Source: a bacterium
GTDB lineage: Bacteria; CLD3; SB21
Assembly (NCBI GenBank): GCA_008933615.1
Contig: WBUR01000021.1
Span: 1-64,000, forward strand
Length of the DNA: 64,000 bases
Reading direction: 5' to 3'
Of this stretch, positions 1 through 8,743 are shown one piece after another (the first letter of the stretch is position 1; every line of letters starts with the position of its first letter). The position numbers and the translations under genes are program-made. Under the pieces are notes generated by a model. That model made no database searches and was not told the DNA's origin. It saw only the letters and a program-made list of their open reading frames with translations.

Positions 1-1849
1 CGGAAAATGATTTTACTTCACCGGAGATTACATTCTTGCCTTTGCCCGGTTCATGCCCAAAGGCATTCACGGCGCCGATAAAAAGATTATTGGAAATATT
101 ATCCAGATGGCCTCGGTACTTGAGCCACGGGCCCGCGGGGGAAATATGATCAGTCGTACATTTGCCTTTTGCTTTCATAAGCAAAGGTACATCAATAATA
201 TCTTTTCCATCCCAGGAGGTGAAAGGCGCGAGCAGTTGCAGGCGATTACTTGTAGGATCAACGGCTACCTTAACTTGTGAACCATCTTTTGCCGGGGCGA
301 GATATCCATTCTCACCTGTAATAAATCCGTTTTTGGGTAATTCATCTCCTGACGGTGCATTCAGACGAACTTGCTCGCCTTGTGAATTGGTCAGAAAATC
401 CCTCAACGGGTTGAATGTGAGCCTGCCCGACAAAGCAAGCGCTGTTACGATCTCAGGACTCGCAACGAAGGAATGAGTTGCAGAATTGCCGTCATTTCGT
501 TTTGCGAAATTTCGATTATAGGAGGACACGATCGTGTTTTTCTCCCCGTCTTGGACATCGTGACGTTTCCATTGGCCGATGCATGGCCCGCAGGCGTTGG
601 CTAGAACTTTCCCGCCTATCTTTGTCAAATCAGAAAGTTGCCCGTCGCGTTCGATCGTGGCGCGAATTTGTTCCGACCCCGGTGTGATCACAAATTCCGC
701 TTTTGCCATAACGCCTTTCGCGGACGCTAATCGCGCGATGCTGGCGGAACGCTCGATGTCTTCGTAAGAAGAGTTGGTGCAGCTTCCGATGAGCGCAACT
801 TTTATTTCTTCCGGATATCCGTTGTCTGAAACTGCTTTTGCTAATTGCGAGATAGGCCACGCTTTGTCGGGTGTGAACGGCCCATTCACATGCGGCTCCA
901 ATTCGTCTAAATTGATTTCAATGATCTCATCGTAATATTTTTCTGGATTTGCAAAAACTTCAGGGTCCGCAATCAACAAATCAGCATATTCGTCACACAG
1001 TTTTGCTAATGATTCTCGTTCCGTAATTTTTAAATACGCTGCCATCCGGCTATCGTACGGAAATACCGACGTCGTCGCGCCAATTTCCGCGCCCATATTG
1101 CATATCGTTCCTTTGCCTGTGCAGCTAATCGACTCCGTGCCCGGCCCGAAATATTCGATAATTTTACCGGTGCCGCCTTTCACCGTAAGAATACCGGCTA
1201 ATTTTAGAATAACGTCTTTCGGTGAAGTCCAGCCGTTAAGTTTTCCGGTCAACTTAACGCCGGTAATCCCCGGCCATTTCAGTTCCCACGGCAATCCCGC
1301 CATGACATCCACCGCATCCGCTCCGCCAACGCCGATCGCCAACATGCCGAGTCCTCCCGCATTGGGTGTGTGCGAATCCGTTCCGATCATGAGACCGCCA
1401 GGAAATGCGTAGTTCTCAAGAACAACCTGGTGAATAATACCCGCACCCGGTTTCCAAAAGCCGATTCCGTATTTATTCGACACGCTTGCTAAAAAATCAT
1501 AAACTTCTTTATTATCCGTTTTTGCCTTTGACAGATCGTCTTCTGCCCCAACTTCGGCCTGAATTAAGTGATCGCAGTGAACAGTGGACGGTACGGCAAC
1601 CCTTGAGCGCCCGGAAGACATAAATTGAAGTAATGCCATCTGCGCAGTCGCATCCTGCATCGCAACGCGGTCGGGGGAGAGATCTGTATAAGTTCTTAGT
1701 CTTTCAGGAGCCGTTTTAGGCGGTTCCGTAAAATGCGAGACGAGAATTTTCTCTGTTAACGTGAGCGGCCTTCCGAAAAGTTGTCGCGCTTTTTCCTGTT
1801 TTACTTTCAGGTTTTTATAAACATTTTTTATCATATCGAGATCAAACAT
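1..1849 (-). CDS. acn: Aconitate hydratase (aconitase), C-terminus off the left edge
   Basis: Interconverts citrate and isocitrate in the TCA cycle using a [4Fe-4S] cluster; cytoplasmic. Reading the minus strand from ATG 1849 gives about 616 uninterrupted residues and the frame leaves the window open, so roughly the last 140 residues of a family usually near 750 are missing. The three cluster cysteines are visible: one in GSCTNSS (residue 357) and two in ANACGPCIG (420 and 423). SDHL-type substrate motifs such as [11 protein letters not shown] are intact. The pattern is that of the mitochondrial-type (ACO2-like) bacterial enzyme rather than AcnB, whose domain order differs. A good AAGGAG ribosome site lies just upstream of the ATG. 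It is the gene after the S8 protease on the same strand, but a terminator separates them, so it probably has its own promoter. Family assignment is firm. Confidence 0.95.
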   Translation of the reverse strand, partial: MFDLDMIKNVYKNLKVKQEKARQLFGRPLTLTEKILVSHFTEPPKTAPERLRTYTDLSPDRVAMQDATAQMALLQFMSSGRSRVAVPSTVHCDHLIQAEVGAEDDLSKAKTDNKEVYDFLASVSNKYGIGFWKPGAGIIHQVVLENYAFPGGLMIGTDSHTPNAGGLGMLAIGVGGADAVDVMAGLPWELKWPGITGVKLTGKLNGWTSPKDVILKLAGILTVKGGTGKIIEYFGPGTESISCTGKGTICNMGAEIGATTSVFPYDSRMAAYLKITERESLAKLCDEYADLLIADPEVFANPEKYYDEIIEINLDELEPHVNGPFTPDKAWPISQLAKAVSDNGYPEEIKVALIGSCTNSSYEDIERSASIARLASAKGVMAKAEFVITPGSEQIRATIERDGQLSDLTKIGGKVLANACGPCIGQWKRHDVQDGEKNTIVSSYNRNFAKRNDGNSATHSFVASPEIVTALALSGRLTFNPLRDFLTNSQGEQVRLNAPSGDELPKNGFITGENGYLAPAKDGSQVKVAVDPTSNRLQLLAPFTSWDGKDIIDVPLLMKAKGKCTTDHISPAGPWLKYRGHLDNISNNLFIGAVNAFGHEPGKGKNVISGEVKSFS

Positions 1850-1987
1850 TTTCGTAACTCCTTATGTGAATCGTTGATGATCGTAAGATTGTTTCAACGC
1901 GAGGAAGTTAGTCAATTATCTCTTTTTTATCAAGCATATATTGGTATAGATCTTCACTCTTATGCGGAGTCGGTGCGTGTTAACAAT

Positions 1988-2019
1988 AAAAAAGTCTCCG
2001 CTTTTGGCGGAGACTTTTC
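1988..2019 (-). terminator. Rho-independent terminator after the S8 protease gene
   Basis: A perfect 12-bp inverted repeat (arms 1990-2001 and 2007-2018, loop 2002-2006) is flanked by A/T runs. It lies about 28 nt past the protease stop on the minus strand and ahead of aconitase. Confidence 0.85.
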
Positions 2020-2045
2020 GTTAAGTCCTATTTTCAATCTAATGG

Positions 2046-3203
2046 CTATCGGTGTGCAATTGGATCTGCAGGAGCTGCCGGATCACTGACGGCTGTTCCG
2101 TCGCTCGTGATATTTCCTAAAAGCAATATCCCGCAAACATGAGGCGTTGCCATTGAGGTTCCGCTGATGGTATTCGTGCCGCCGTTTTTCCACAGAGACA
2201 AAATGCTTACGCCCGGTGCAGCATAATCTACCGGTGGATTGCCGTAATTGGAGAAAGACGCAAAAACATCGCTGGAATTAACAGCCGAAACTGTATATAT
2301 GTTTGCACCGTTCACGCGAGCAGGAGAATGATTGTTGGCATTATCGCTTTCGTTACCTGCGGCAAGTGCAAATTTGACCTTGGAAGAGGCTGCCAGAACG
2401 GCATTGTCAAGCGTTGTAGAAACACCGCCGCCCAAACTCATGTTGGCAGTTTCCCCTGTCACACCCTTGCTTGCCACATAGTTTACTCCGGCAATGACCC
2501 CTGATGTCGTTCCGCTTCCGCGACGATCAAGTACTCGAACCGATACAACCGTTGCGCCGGCAGCGACACCAACAACATTTATTGTATTGCTTTTTGCAGC
2601 AACTGTTCCCGCAACATGGGTCCCGTGTCCGTTCTGATCATCCGGATTGGTTGATTGGTTACCGCTCAGGAAACTTTTGCTGTTGGCCAGATCAACGGTG
2701 AGATCCGGGTGGTCAAGATCAATACCTGTGTCTATGATCCATGCGCGTTTGCCGACCCCGTTACCGGAACCGCCGACACGAGTAATTCCCCAAGGAGTCG
2801 ATTGTGCTAAAGACTTCTGAACATGGACTTCCTGAATGTAGGGTATCAGTTTCACGACCTGATCTTGTTCGACATAACTCACTCGGGAATCATTCCGTAA
2901 TGCTTCAAGTTTTTCAGCGGGAACTTTGGCGGAAAATCCATTTAACGCCGTTTCATAAACAAACTCTGTCTCTAAGTTATACAAACTTGCCATTTCTGTC
3001 GCCATTTGCGCACTGGACTTCGCAAGAGCGGGTTTAAGAACAACTATATATTGGCCTTCAATGGGCGTGCCGGCCGGTGATGCCGCTATGAAGTCCTCCA
3101 ATTGAACGTCTTCTTTCGTATTGTTGTCGCACCCAATCAGGGCAACTAAACAAACGACAGTAAAAAGTGCGGCGGCATTGCGCCAAAGTTTAGAAATGTG
3201 CAT
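2046..3203 (-). CDS. S8 (subtilisin-like) serine protease, lipoprotein with I9 propeptide
   Basis: Predicted secreted endopeptidase, probably anchored in the envelope. The N-terminus is a lipoprotein signal with lipobox ALIGC (Cys25). Residues about 48-120 resemble an inhibitor I9 propeptide, which folds and inhibits subtilisins until cleaved. The catalytic domain follows: Asp158 in IIDTGID, His193 in NGHGTHVAG, oxyanion Asn284 in AAGNE and Ser350 in GTSMATPH. All catalytic residues are present and length (385 aa) is normal for a proteinase K-like enzyme. The C-terminal 25 residues after the Ser motif are short and Ala/Pro-rich; no type IX secretion C-terminal domain is seen. A strong AGGAGGAGAGG site precedes ATG 3203. 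The substrate is unknown. Confidence 0.93.
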   Translation of the reverse strand: MHISKLWRNAAALFTVVCLVALIGCDNNTKEDVQLEDFIAASPAGTPIEGQYIVVLKPALAKSSAQMATEMASLYNLETEFVYETALNGFSAKVPAEKLEALRNDSRVSYVEQDQVVKLIPYIQEVHVQKSLAQSTPWGITRVGGSGNGVGKRAWIIDTGIDLDHPDLTVDLANSKSFLSGNQSTNPDDQNGHGTHVAGTVAAKSNTINVVGVAAGATVVSVRVLDRRGSGTTSGVIAGVNYVASKGVTGETANMSLGGGVSTTLDNAVLAASSKVKFALAAGNESDNANNHSPARVNGANIYTVSAVNSSDVFASFSNYGNPPVDYAAPGVSILSLWKNGGTNTISGTSMATPHVCGILLLGNITSDGTAVSDPAAPADPIAHR

Positions 3204-3570
3204 AATCCTCTCCTCCTCTAGTTTAGAAAATAAGTTAATTAAGTGAATTACAAAAAAACGATAAAATTACAATTGGGCTATAACGTATCGAAAAGTTGTA
3301 ATTTGAGAAATCCGTATCCCTACGGATTTATTCGAAAATGATATGACTAATTCGATCTTACAAAACCGGGTGTGATTCTTAGACAAGAACTTTAGACAAG
3401 ATATGATTACGTAAAAGACAGACGCTTATTTTATGATGATCAGTATAAGATTATTATTACGCTCTGTCAAGAGGTTTGTCATTTTTGTAATATAACTATT
3501 AGATTCGAATCTTATTTGAAATACGCCTTTAAAAAGATATTTTGTTTTACAATGAAAAATTGAATGCAAA
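3204..3570. other. Intergenic region between divergent genes
   Basis: 367 bp, AT-rich, separating the divergently transcribed protease and amidohydrolase genes, so it should hold both promoters. A TACAAT at 3548-3553 could be a -10 element for the amidohydrolase; it lacks a good -35. No RNA gene or repeat is recognised. Confidence 0.4.
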
Positions 3571-5148
3571 ATGAATAACCTATTACTCCATAACGGAAAA
3601 TTTTACACCGGCGACAAAACCATACCGGAATGCGAGGCCGTTGCTGTTTTGGAAGACAAAATTATCGCCGTCGGTTCTTCCGAAGATTTGTTGAGGGAAT
3701 TTTACCGTTTCGAGAGAATCGATCTAAACGGAAAACGCGTTTTACCTGCTTTTACGGATGCGCATACTCATTTTTTAGCGTATTGCCTGAAACAAGATCA
3801 GATAGATCTCAACGGAATAAATTCTCTGGAACAATGCTTACAGATCATTCAAAAAAGAACTGAAACAACACCTAAAGGCCAATGGATCAAAGGCAGTGGA
3901 TGGAATCATAACTTATGGAATCCGGTTACATATCCGACCCGGTTCGATCTTGATAAAATTTCGCCGAGCCATCCGGTTTGCCTCGAAGCGCGCGACGCGC
4001 ATACGTCCTGGGTAAATTCCGTAGCGTTAAAGTTAGCCGGTATAACTTCCTCAACAGCGTTTGATTCGACCGGCGAAATTGTCAAAGACATCCGGGCTGA
4101 ACCCACCGGTATTATCAAAGAAGAAGCGCGCAGATTGATTTGGGATGTGATGGGTGAAGAGTCTGTCGAGGAACGTGTCGTTGCGCTGAAAAGTGGGATG
4201 AAGCTCGCTTATCAAAACGGATTGGGCGGCGTGCACTGCATGGAAACGATTAAAGATTTTGAGGCGTATCAGATTTTACAGGCGCGAAACGAATTGAAAC
4301 TTCGCGTTAATTTTTATTTTCCAATCCGTTATTTGAATCATGTCATTGATCTGGGATTGAAAAGCGGGTTCGGTGATGAATGGGTTCGTTTTGGCGGGAT
4401 GAAAATCTTCTTAGATGGAACGCTTGGTTCGCAAACCGCCCACATGATCGCTCCATTTGATCACGTTTTTCCTAAGACGTGGGGAACAGAGATTATTGAT
4501 CAAGATAAGGTCAATGAGCTTGTTTTGAATGCAGCGCGTCACGATATAGCTTGTGCGATTCACGCTATCGGCGACATGGCAAACCGGAAAGCTTTGAATG
4601 CATATGAATATCAAAAAAGTTTGTTGCCGGAAAAAAACCTTCGCCAGCGAATCGAGCACTGCCAGCTCATTCATCCGGATGATCTTGCGCGATTTGGAAA
4701 ACTAGGCGTTATAGCATCAATGCAGCCCGTGCATATTCCTGAGGACATTGATGCCGCTAATAAATATTGGGGTCAGCGGGCGCAATGGGCGTATCCGTTT
4801 CGTTCATTATTAAATTCCGGAGCTGTTATCGCCATGGGTTCCGATATGCCGATAGAAACGTGTAATGTCTTTAAAGGAATTCATGCTGCGTTGAGACGGG
4901 TAAAACAAAATGAAATAAAGCCCTGGTTTACGGAACAAATATTGAACCTCCATGAAATAATCTATGCCTATACGATGGGCGCCGCTTTCGCATCGGGTGA
5001 GGAAAAAATAAAAGGTTCGATATCCCGTGGCAAATTTGCGGATATGATGGTTTTGTCAGATGATATTTTTACTTGCGTACCGGATGATATTCCAAACATC
5101 TCAGTGCAAAAAATGATTGTTGGCGGTGAAATGGTTTTTGAAGCCTAA
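3571..5148 (+). CDS. Amidohydrolase family 3 metal-dependent hydrolase (YtcJ-like)
   Basis: Predicted TIM-barrel amidohydrolase of the YtcJ/AepA type; substrates in this family are poorly known. The N-terminal beta-sandwich begins NNLLLHNGKFYTG, followed by the metal-binding DAHTH at residues 63-67. Further conserved His residues occur in HAIGDMANR and IEHCQLIHPDD, and an Asp in AMGSDMPIE. The C-terminal GKFADMMVLSDD is the usual return to the beta-sandwich. Length 525 aa is typical (500-560). The start has no clear Shine-Dalgarno; if the TACAAT at 3548-3553 is the -10 box, the leader would be only about 10 nt. It stands alone between intergenic regions, so context does not help with function. 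Confidence 0.88.
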   Translation: MNNLLLHNGKFYTGDKTIPECEAVAVLEDKIIAVGSSEDLLREFYRFERIDLNGKRVLPAFTDAHTHFLAYCLKQDQIDLNGINSLEQCLQIIQKRTETTPKGQWIKGSGWNHNLWNPVTYPTRFDLDKISPSHPVCLEARDAHTSWVNSVALKLAGITSSTAFDSTGEIVKDIRAEPTGIIKEEARRLIWDVMGEESVEERVVALKSGMKLAYQNGLGGVHCMETIKDFEAYQILQARNELKLRVNFYFPIRYLNHVIDLGLKSGFGDEWVRFGGMKIFLDGTLGSQTAHMIAPFDHVFPKTWGTEIIDQDKVNELVLNAARHDIACAIHAIGDMANRKALNAYEYQKSLLPEKNLRQRIEHCQLIHPDDLARFGKLGVIASMQPVHIPEDIDAANKYWGQRAQWAYPFRSLLNSGAVIAMGSDMPIETCNVFKGIHAALRRVKQNEIKPWFTEQILNLHEIIYAYTMGAAFASGEEKIKGSISRGKFADMMVLSDDIFTCVPDDIPNISVQKMIVGGEMVFEA

Positions 5149-5311
5149 AAGAAATCAATTTCGCCGCAAATAGCGCAAGGGAAAATCCAAAACTGAAAAG
5201 TGTTTCGACAATTTTATTCTTCGTTTTTAGTTTCATTAGGAACAATATAATTATACAGGAATATTTTGGTCTTTTGCAAGTTTGATGATTAAGAATAAAT
5301 AAGGATATGAT

Positions 5312-5818
5312 ATGAAAAACAATGTGTTAAAAGTAACGATTCCGGTTTTTTTGATAGTTTTAATCATCGTTGCCGTCGGTTTTCGCTCTGCTTCACAGTT
5401 AACTTGGTATGGTTTTGATGAAGGCCTTCAAAAAGCGAAGAATGAGAACAAGCAGGTTCTAATCGACATCTACACCGACTGGTGCGGCTGGTGCAAGGTC
5501 ATGGACGAAAAAACGTACACTGATTCTCGGATTGTACAGTACCTTAACTCAAAATTCGTGTTGATCAAACTTAACCCGGAAAAAGACGGCCCTGTAATGT
5601 TCAACGGCAAAACATACAATGCCGACCATTTCGCGCAAGGTATCGGCGTCAATGGTTATCCCGCTACGGCTTTTTTTGAATCCGACGCAAAATTGATCAC
5701 ACTCGTTCCCGGTTATCTGAAAGCCGATGAATTTTTACCTATTCTGGAATACATCGGCGAAAAAAGATACAACGACATCGGCTTCGATGACTTTATTAAA
5801 CAAAGAGAAAAAAATTAA
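5312..5818 (+). CDS. Membrane-anchored thioredoxin-like protein (CGWC)
   Basis: 168 aa. Residues about 7-27 form a hydrophobic signal anchor, followed by a thioredoxin fold of the DUF255/DsbD-C type. The redox motif Cys58-Gly-Trp-Cys61 sits in YTDWCGWCKVMDEKTY, and a cis-Pro lies in NGYPATAFF. The likely role is periplasmic thiol-disulfide exchange, either reducing or oxidising exported proteins, but the direction cannot be told from sequence. The gene is monocistronic: a 163-bp gap precedes it and a terminator follows directly. An AAGGA ribosome site precedes the ATG. Confidence 0.88.
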   Translation: MKNNVLKVTIPVFLIVLIIVAVGFRSASQLTWYGFDEGLQKAKNENKQVLIDIYTDWCGWCKVMDEKTYTDSRIVQYLNSKFVLIKLNPEKDGPVMFNGKTYNADHFAQGIGVNGYPATAFFESDAKLITLVPGYLKADEFLPILEYIGEKRYNDIGFDDFIKQREKN

Positions 5819-5824
5819 TCAGCA

Positions 5825-5849
5825 GGACGGATAATATTCGTCTTTTTTT
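5825..5849 (+). terminator. Rho-independent terminator after the thioredoxin-like gene
   Basis: A 7-bp stem (GACGGAT pairing with ATTCGTC, one G-T pair, AAT loop) runs straight into a run of seven T residues, 7 nt past the stop codon. Confidence 0.8.
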
Positions 5850-6005
5850 GCCTTTCATGGGTTTGCTTTTGACTTTGTTTTGATTATTTTGGCTTGAATG
5901 TAATCGAAACTTGCAGACTCATCTTCCGTCGTATTCTTCATCCGGTTTTATCTGCATGCATTAACGCTGTCTGCGGGAAAGACATTAAAACTAAGTGGCG
6001 CCTTC

Positions 6006-7235
6006 ATGTTCACAAAAAAAATGTTCACCGTTCTCGCATGGGAGTTCATTCAAAAGGTAAAATCAAAAGGTTTTATTTTTTCGATGATATTCATGCCGGT
6101 GGTGATCATAGGGTTCACCCTTATTCCGACGTATTTCGCCGATCAGGAACCGGAACGAGCGCTCAATATAGCCATCGCAGATCAAACGGGTTTTGCCACA
6201 GATGAACTATCATTCAAATTAGAAACCCAATTCCCCCTCCAAAACGGTAGAAGTCCCGTTAATTTCGTACCTCTTCCCTACACAACGGCCGACAGTGTTT
6301 TAATCACCGGCAAGCACTTAATTCATAAAGGCATCGTGGATGGGTTCCTCGTCGTTGATGATGAAGCCATTCGACAGAAACAAGTTCGATACTTTGTTAA
6401 AGGAGCGGGCAACAACAGAACATTTCAAAACCTCGAGCGGTGTATAAACAACGTCATCATTGAACATCATGCAAAACAACTTAATTTGTCGCCTCTTCAA
6501 ATTCAAAGTATCACACAAACTATTAACGTTAAAATGATCCTTATCGGATCGGAAGATACGGAACTTATACAAAAATATTTGGCCGGAATAATACTGGTTA
6601 TGATGTTGTTCTTTGCTATTTTCAATTCCGGCGGCTCCTTCATGCGCGGCATCAGTGAAGAAAAAAACAATCGTGTTATAGAAATTCTGATCTCGTCCAT
6701 TTCACCTAGGGAACTTATGACCGGCAAGATCTTGGGATTAGGCTGTGTCGGATTAACTCAGATCTTTGTATGGGGATTATTAGGCGCACTTTTTGGACGG
6801 GAAGCGTTGGGCTTTTTAACGCCTTTCCTGCTTTTTTGTTTTGCTGCTTATTTTGTTTTAGGATATTTATTGTTTGCAGGAATTTTTTCGATTGTCGGTT
6901 CCGTTTTATCATCGGAACATGATATACAACCCGTTCAAGCCGTTCTTTCAATGATTGGTATTCTTCCGATAGCGCTTGCCATCCTGGTTCTGCAAAACCC
7001 CGATTCGGTTCTTGTTACCATTCTTTCGTATATTCCGTTGCTGACACCAACGCTAATGATTTTACGGCTAGTTATTTCCGAGCCTTCCTTGATACAGGTT
7101 ATCGGAACCATGATCGTTCTCTTATTATCATTACTTTTTATGCTAAAACTCGCAAGCAAGATATTCCATGTCTCTTTGCTCATGCATGGTAAAAGACCAA
7201 CATTAAATGAGGTTATTAGATGGGCGCGGGCATGA
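6006..7235 (+). CDS. ABC-2 type transporter permease (NatB-like), no adjacent ATPase
   Basis: 409 aa. Residues about 20-42 form the first membrane helix, then comes a large extracytoplasmic domain (about 43-190). Five to six C-terminal helices follow from about residue 195, interrupted by the conserved SGGSFMRGISEEKNNRVIEILISS loop region of the COG1668/NatB family. Such permeases export ions or small substrates with a dedicated ATPase. The family partner (NatA) is normally the gene just upstream, but here there is a 187-bp gap with a terminator, so the ATPase must be encoded elsewhere. The stop overlaps the next gene's ATG (ATGA at 7232-7235), suggesting translational coupling to the HMA-AraC regulator and a possible link to metal export. 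Start choice is modestly supported (AAGTGG 8 nt upstream). Confidence 0.85.
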   Translation: MFTKKMFTVLAWEFIQKVKSKGFIFSMIFMPVVIIGFTLIPTYFADQEPERALNIAIADQTGFATDELSFKLETQFPLQNGRSPVNFVPLPYTTADSVLITGKHLIHKGIVDGFLVVDDEAIRQKQVRYFVKGAGNNRTFQNLERCINNVIIEHHAKQLNLSPLQIQSITQTINVKMILIGSEDTELIQKYLAGIILVMMLFFAIFNSGGSFMRGISEEKNNRVIEILISSISPRELMTGKILGLGCVGLTQIFVWGLLGALFGREALGFLTPFLLFCFAAYFVLGYLLFAGIFSIVGSVLSSEHDIQPVQAVLSMIGILPIALAILVLQNPDSVLVTILSYIPLLTPTLMILRLVISEPSLIQVIGTMIVLLLSLLFMLKLASKIFHVSLLMHGKRPTLNEVIRWARA

Positions 7236-7828
7236 AGAATGAGCGTGGCACGGTGACCTTGACTATCAAAAATATGGTGTGTAATCGGTGCGTGCGGGTG
7301 GTGCGGGAGGAACTGGAAAAACTGGGGTTGGATGTTCGAAGTGTTATCCTTGGTGAGGCTACTGTGGCGTCAGGCCATGTTCAAATTGACATGAACAGAA
7401 TAAAGGGCGTGTTAAACTCAAACGGCTTTGATATTGTGGATGACCGGAAAGCCAAAACGGTGGAAAAAATTAAAAACGCTATTATTCGTCTCATACACCA
7501 CAATGAGAATCTGGAAGCGTTTGAAATGAGCTATTCAGAATATATCGCGGGAGAAGTTCATGCGGATTATCATCAAGTCAGCGCTTTGTTTTCTTCTATT
7601 GAAGGCATTACTATTGAAAAATATATTATCCTGCAAAAAATCGAACGTGTAAAGGAACTTCTAAAATACGGTGAGCTGACATTGAGTGAAATATCGTATC
7701 AGATGGGTTATAGCAGCGTTGCCTACCTGTCAAACCAATTCAAAAAAGTAACCGGCTTTACACCGAGCGCTTTCAAAAGCATGACCACGTCTTCCAGGCA
7801 GTCTATTGACCTGATCAAAAAAACATAG
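7232..7828 (+). CDS. HMA-domain/AraC-type HTH fusion regulator (copper-responsive candidate)
   Basis: 198 aa from ATG 7232. Residues about 5-70 form a heavy-metal-associated domain with the MxCxxC metal site (M15, C17, C20). Residues about 105-190 form a C-terminal AraC pair of helix-turn-helix motifs, with the family signature GYSSVAYLSNQFKKVTGFTP. The combination suggests that Cu(I) binding to the HMA domain alters DNA binding; this is inference. Genes for DUF4396, CopA and a CopZ-like chaperone follow on the same strand. An in-frame ATG at 7220 exists, but 7232 gives the typical 4-nt ATGA overlap with the permease stop and puts the HMA fold at the N-terminus. The central linker of about 40 residues carries no recognised domain. 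Confidence 0.88.
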   Translation: MKNERGTVTLTIKNMVCNRCVRVVREELEKLGLDVRSVILGEATVASGHVQIDMNRIKGVLNSNGFDIVDDRKAKTVEKIKNAIIRLIHHNENLEAFEMSYSEYIAGEVHADYHQVSALFSSIEGITIEKYIILQKIERVKELLKYGELTLSEISYQMGYSSVAYLSNQFKKVTGFTPSAFKSMTTSSRQSIDLIKKT

Positions 7829-7927
7829 TTCCCTTTCATTGCAACCTTTAGATCAGACGATCTGAATAAATTACAACATTTTCTCCTAATTTTGTAACGT
7901 CTCCGTAGGCATTTGTTATTATATTTC

Positions 7928-8081
7928 GTGCTTATCGGGTTGGCTCACAAATGGAAGAGAGCCCTTCAGTCTGAGCGAAGTCGAAGACTGATTTTACTAA
8001 ACTTGGTCATGGTTCGACAAGCCTGTCCTGAGCCCTGCCGAAGGGCTCACCATGACGTATGTGAGTAAACCCGACAAGCAC
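7928..8081. repeat. 154-bp inverted-repeat element (MITE/REP-like)
   Basis: Two 21-bp arms, 7928-7948 and 8061-8081, are inverted copies with 18 of 21 matches. A second nested inverted pair, GAGCCCTTC (7959-7967) and GAAGGGCTC (8040-8048), lies inside. Small hairpins sit within that: CAGTCT/AGACTG near 7967-7990, and GAGCCCT/AGGGCTC at 8030-8048. The internal sequence resembles short intergenic elements dispersed in many genomes, with motifs like GTTCGACAAGCCTGTCCTGA. No second copy was found in this window. Confidence 0.65.
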
Positions 8082-8127
8082 ATTATATTTTCTTAAACAA
8101 ACAAATTAACTTATGGAGGTAACAAAA

Positions 8128-8673
8128 ATGCAACTGACCTCTCCTGCTATTAATCAACCATCATTAAACCGAACGGCATTCAGTGCAACAGTCCATTGTC
8201 TGACAGGTTGTGCTATCGGGGAAATTCTCGGAATGTTTGTTGGTATTTCGTTGAGCTGGGGGAATTGGGCTACGATCGCGTTATCCGTAACGCTGGCCTT
8301 TGTGTTTGGCTATACACTGACTCTAATCTCTGTTTTACGCGCAAATGTCGATTTTCAGTCCGCCCTTGGATTGGTTTTTGCCTCTGACACTATCTCAATT
8401 GCAGTCATGGAAGTTATTGATAACGCGATTATGTTGATGATTCCCGGGGCAATGAATTCAAGCCTTACCGATCCGATATTCTGGAGCAGTATGACTCTAT
8501 CATTGCTTCTGGCGGGGCTAGTTGCATTCCCTGTCAATCGCCTATTGATTTCACGAAATCGCGGACATGCAGTGGTGCATAATCATCATAAATCCACTAA
8601 TGATACATCCGCTGTGCATGTTATGAGAGCTGGTACAAGAGCCCCTGAACAAATGAATCATTCGCATCACTGA
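8128..8673 (+). CDS. DUF4396 membrane protein with His-rich tail
   Basis: 181 aa from ATG 8128. Four to five hydrophobic segments begin with the HCLTGCAIGEILGM region characteristic of DUF4396, a family of uncharacterised integral membrane proteins often found near copper or other heavy-metal genes. The C-terminus is soluble and His-rich (HAVVHNHHK and a terminal HSHH), which could bind metal. An in-frame ATG at 8113 overlaps the ribosome binding site (GGAGGT at 8115-8120), so 8128 is the likely start. Its position between the HMA-AraC regulator and copA supports a role in copper handling, but no biochemical function is established. Confidence 0.85.
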   Translation: MQLTSPAINQPSLNRTAFSATVHCLTGCAIGEILGMFVGISLSWGNWATIALSVTLAFVFGYTLTLISVLRANVDFQSALGLVFASDTISIAVMEVIDNAIMLMIPGAMNSSLTDPIFWSSMTLSLLLAGLVAFPVNRLLISRNRGHAVVHNHHKSTNDTSAVHVMRAGTRAPEQMNHSHH

Positions 8674-8683
8674 TTCAAATGAT

Positions 8684-8712
8684 TTGAGTTTTGATTCTAT
8701 TTTGTATATTAC
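8684..8712 (+). promoter_or_regulatory. Candidate sigma70-type promoter of copA
   Basis: TTGAGT (8684-8689), a 17-nt spacer, then TATTAC (8707-8712). It predicts transcription from about 8718, giving a leader of about 26 nt to ATG 8744, and argues against the longer copA reading from 8684. Confidence 0.4.
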
Positions 8713-8743
8713 TTGCGATTTATACATAACACAAACAAAGAAA

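Noticed and set aside
53-1412. Several plus-strand ORFs in the first 1.4 kb
   Set aside because: They are shadows of aconitase, which reads continuously on the minus strand with its cluster-binding motifs.
5149-5311. CCGCAAATAGCGCAAG near 5160 as a dispersed repeat
   Set aside because: It resembles common intergenic junk, but only one degenerate copy is visible here, so the evidence is too thin.
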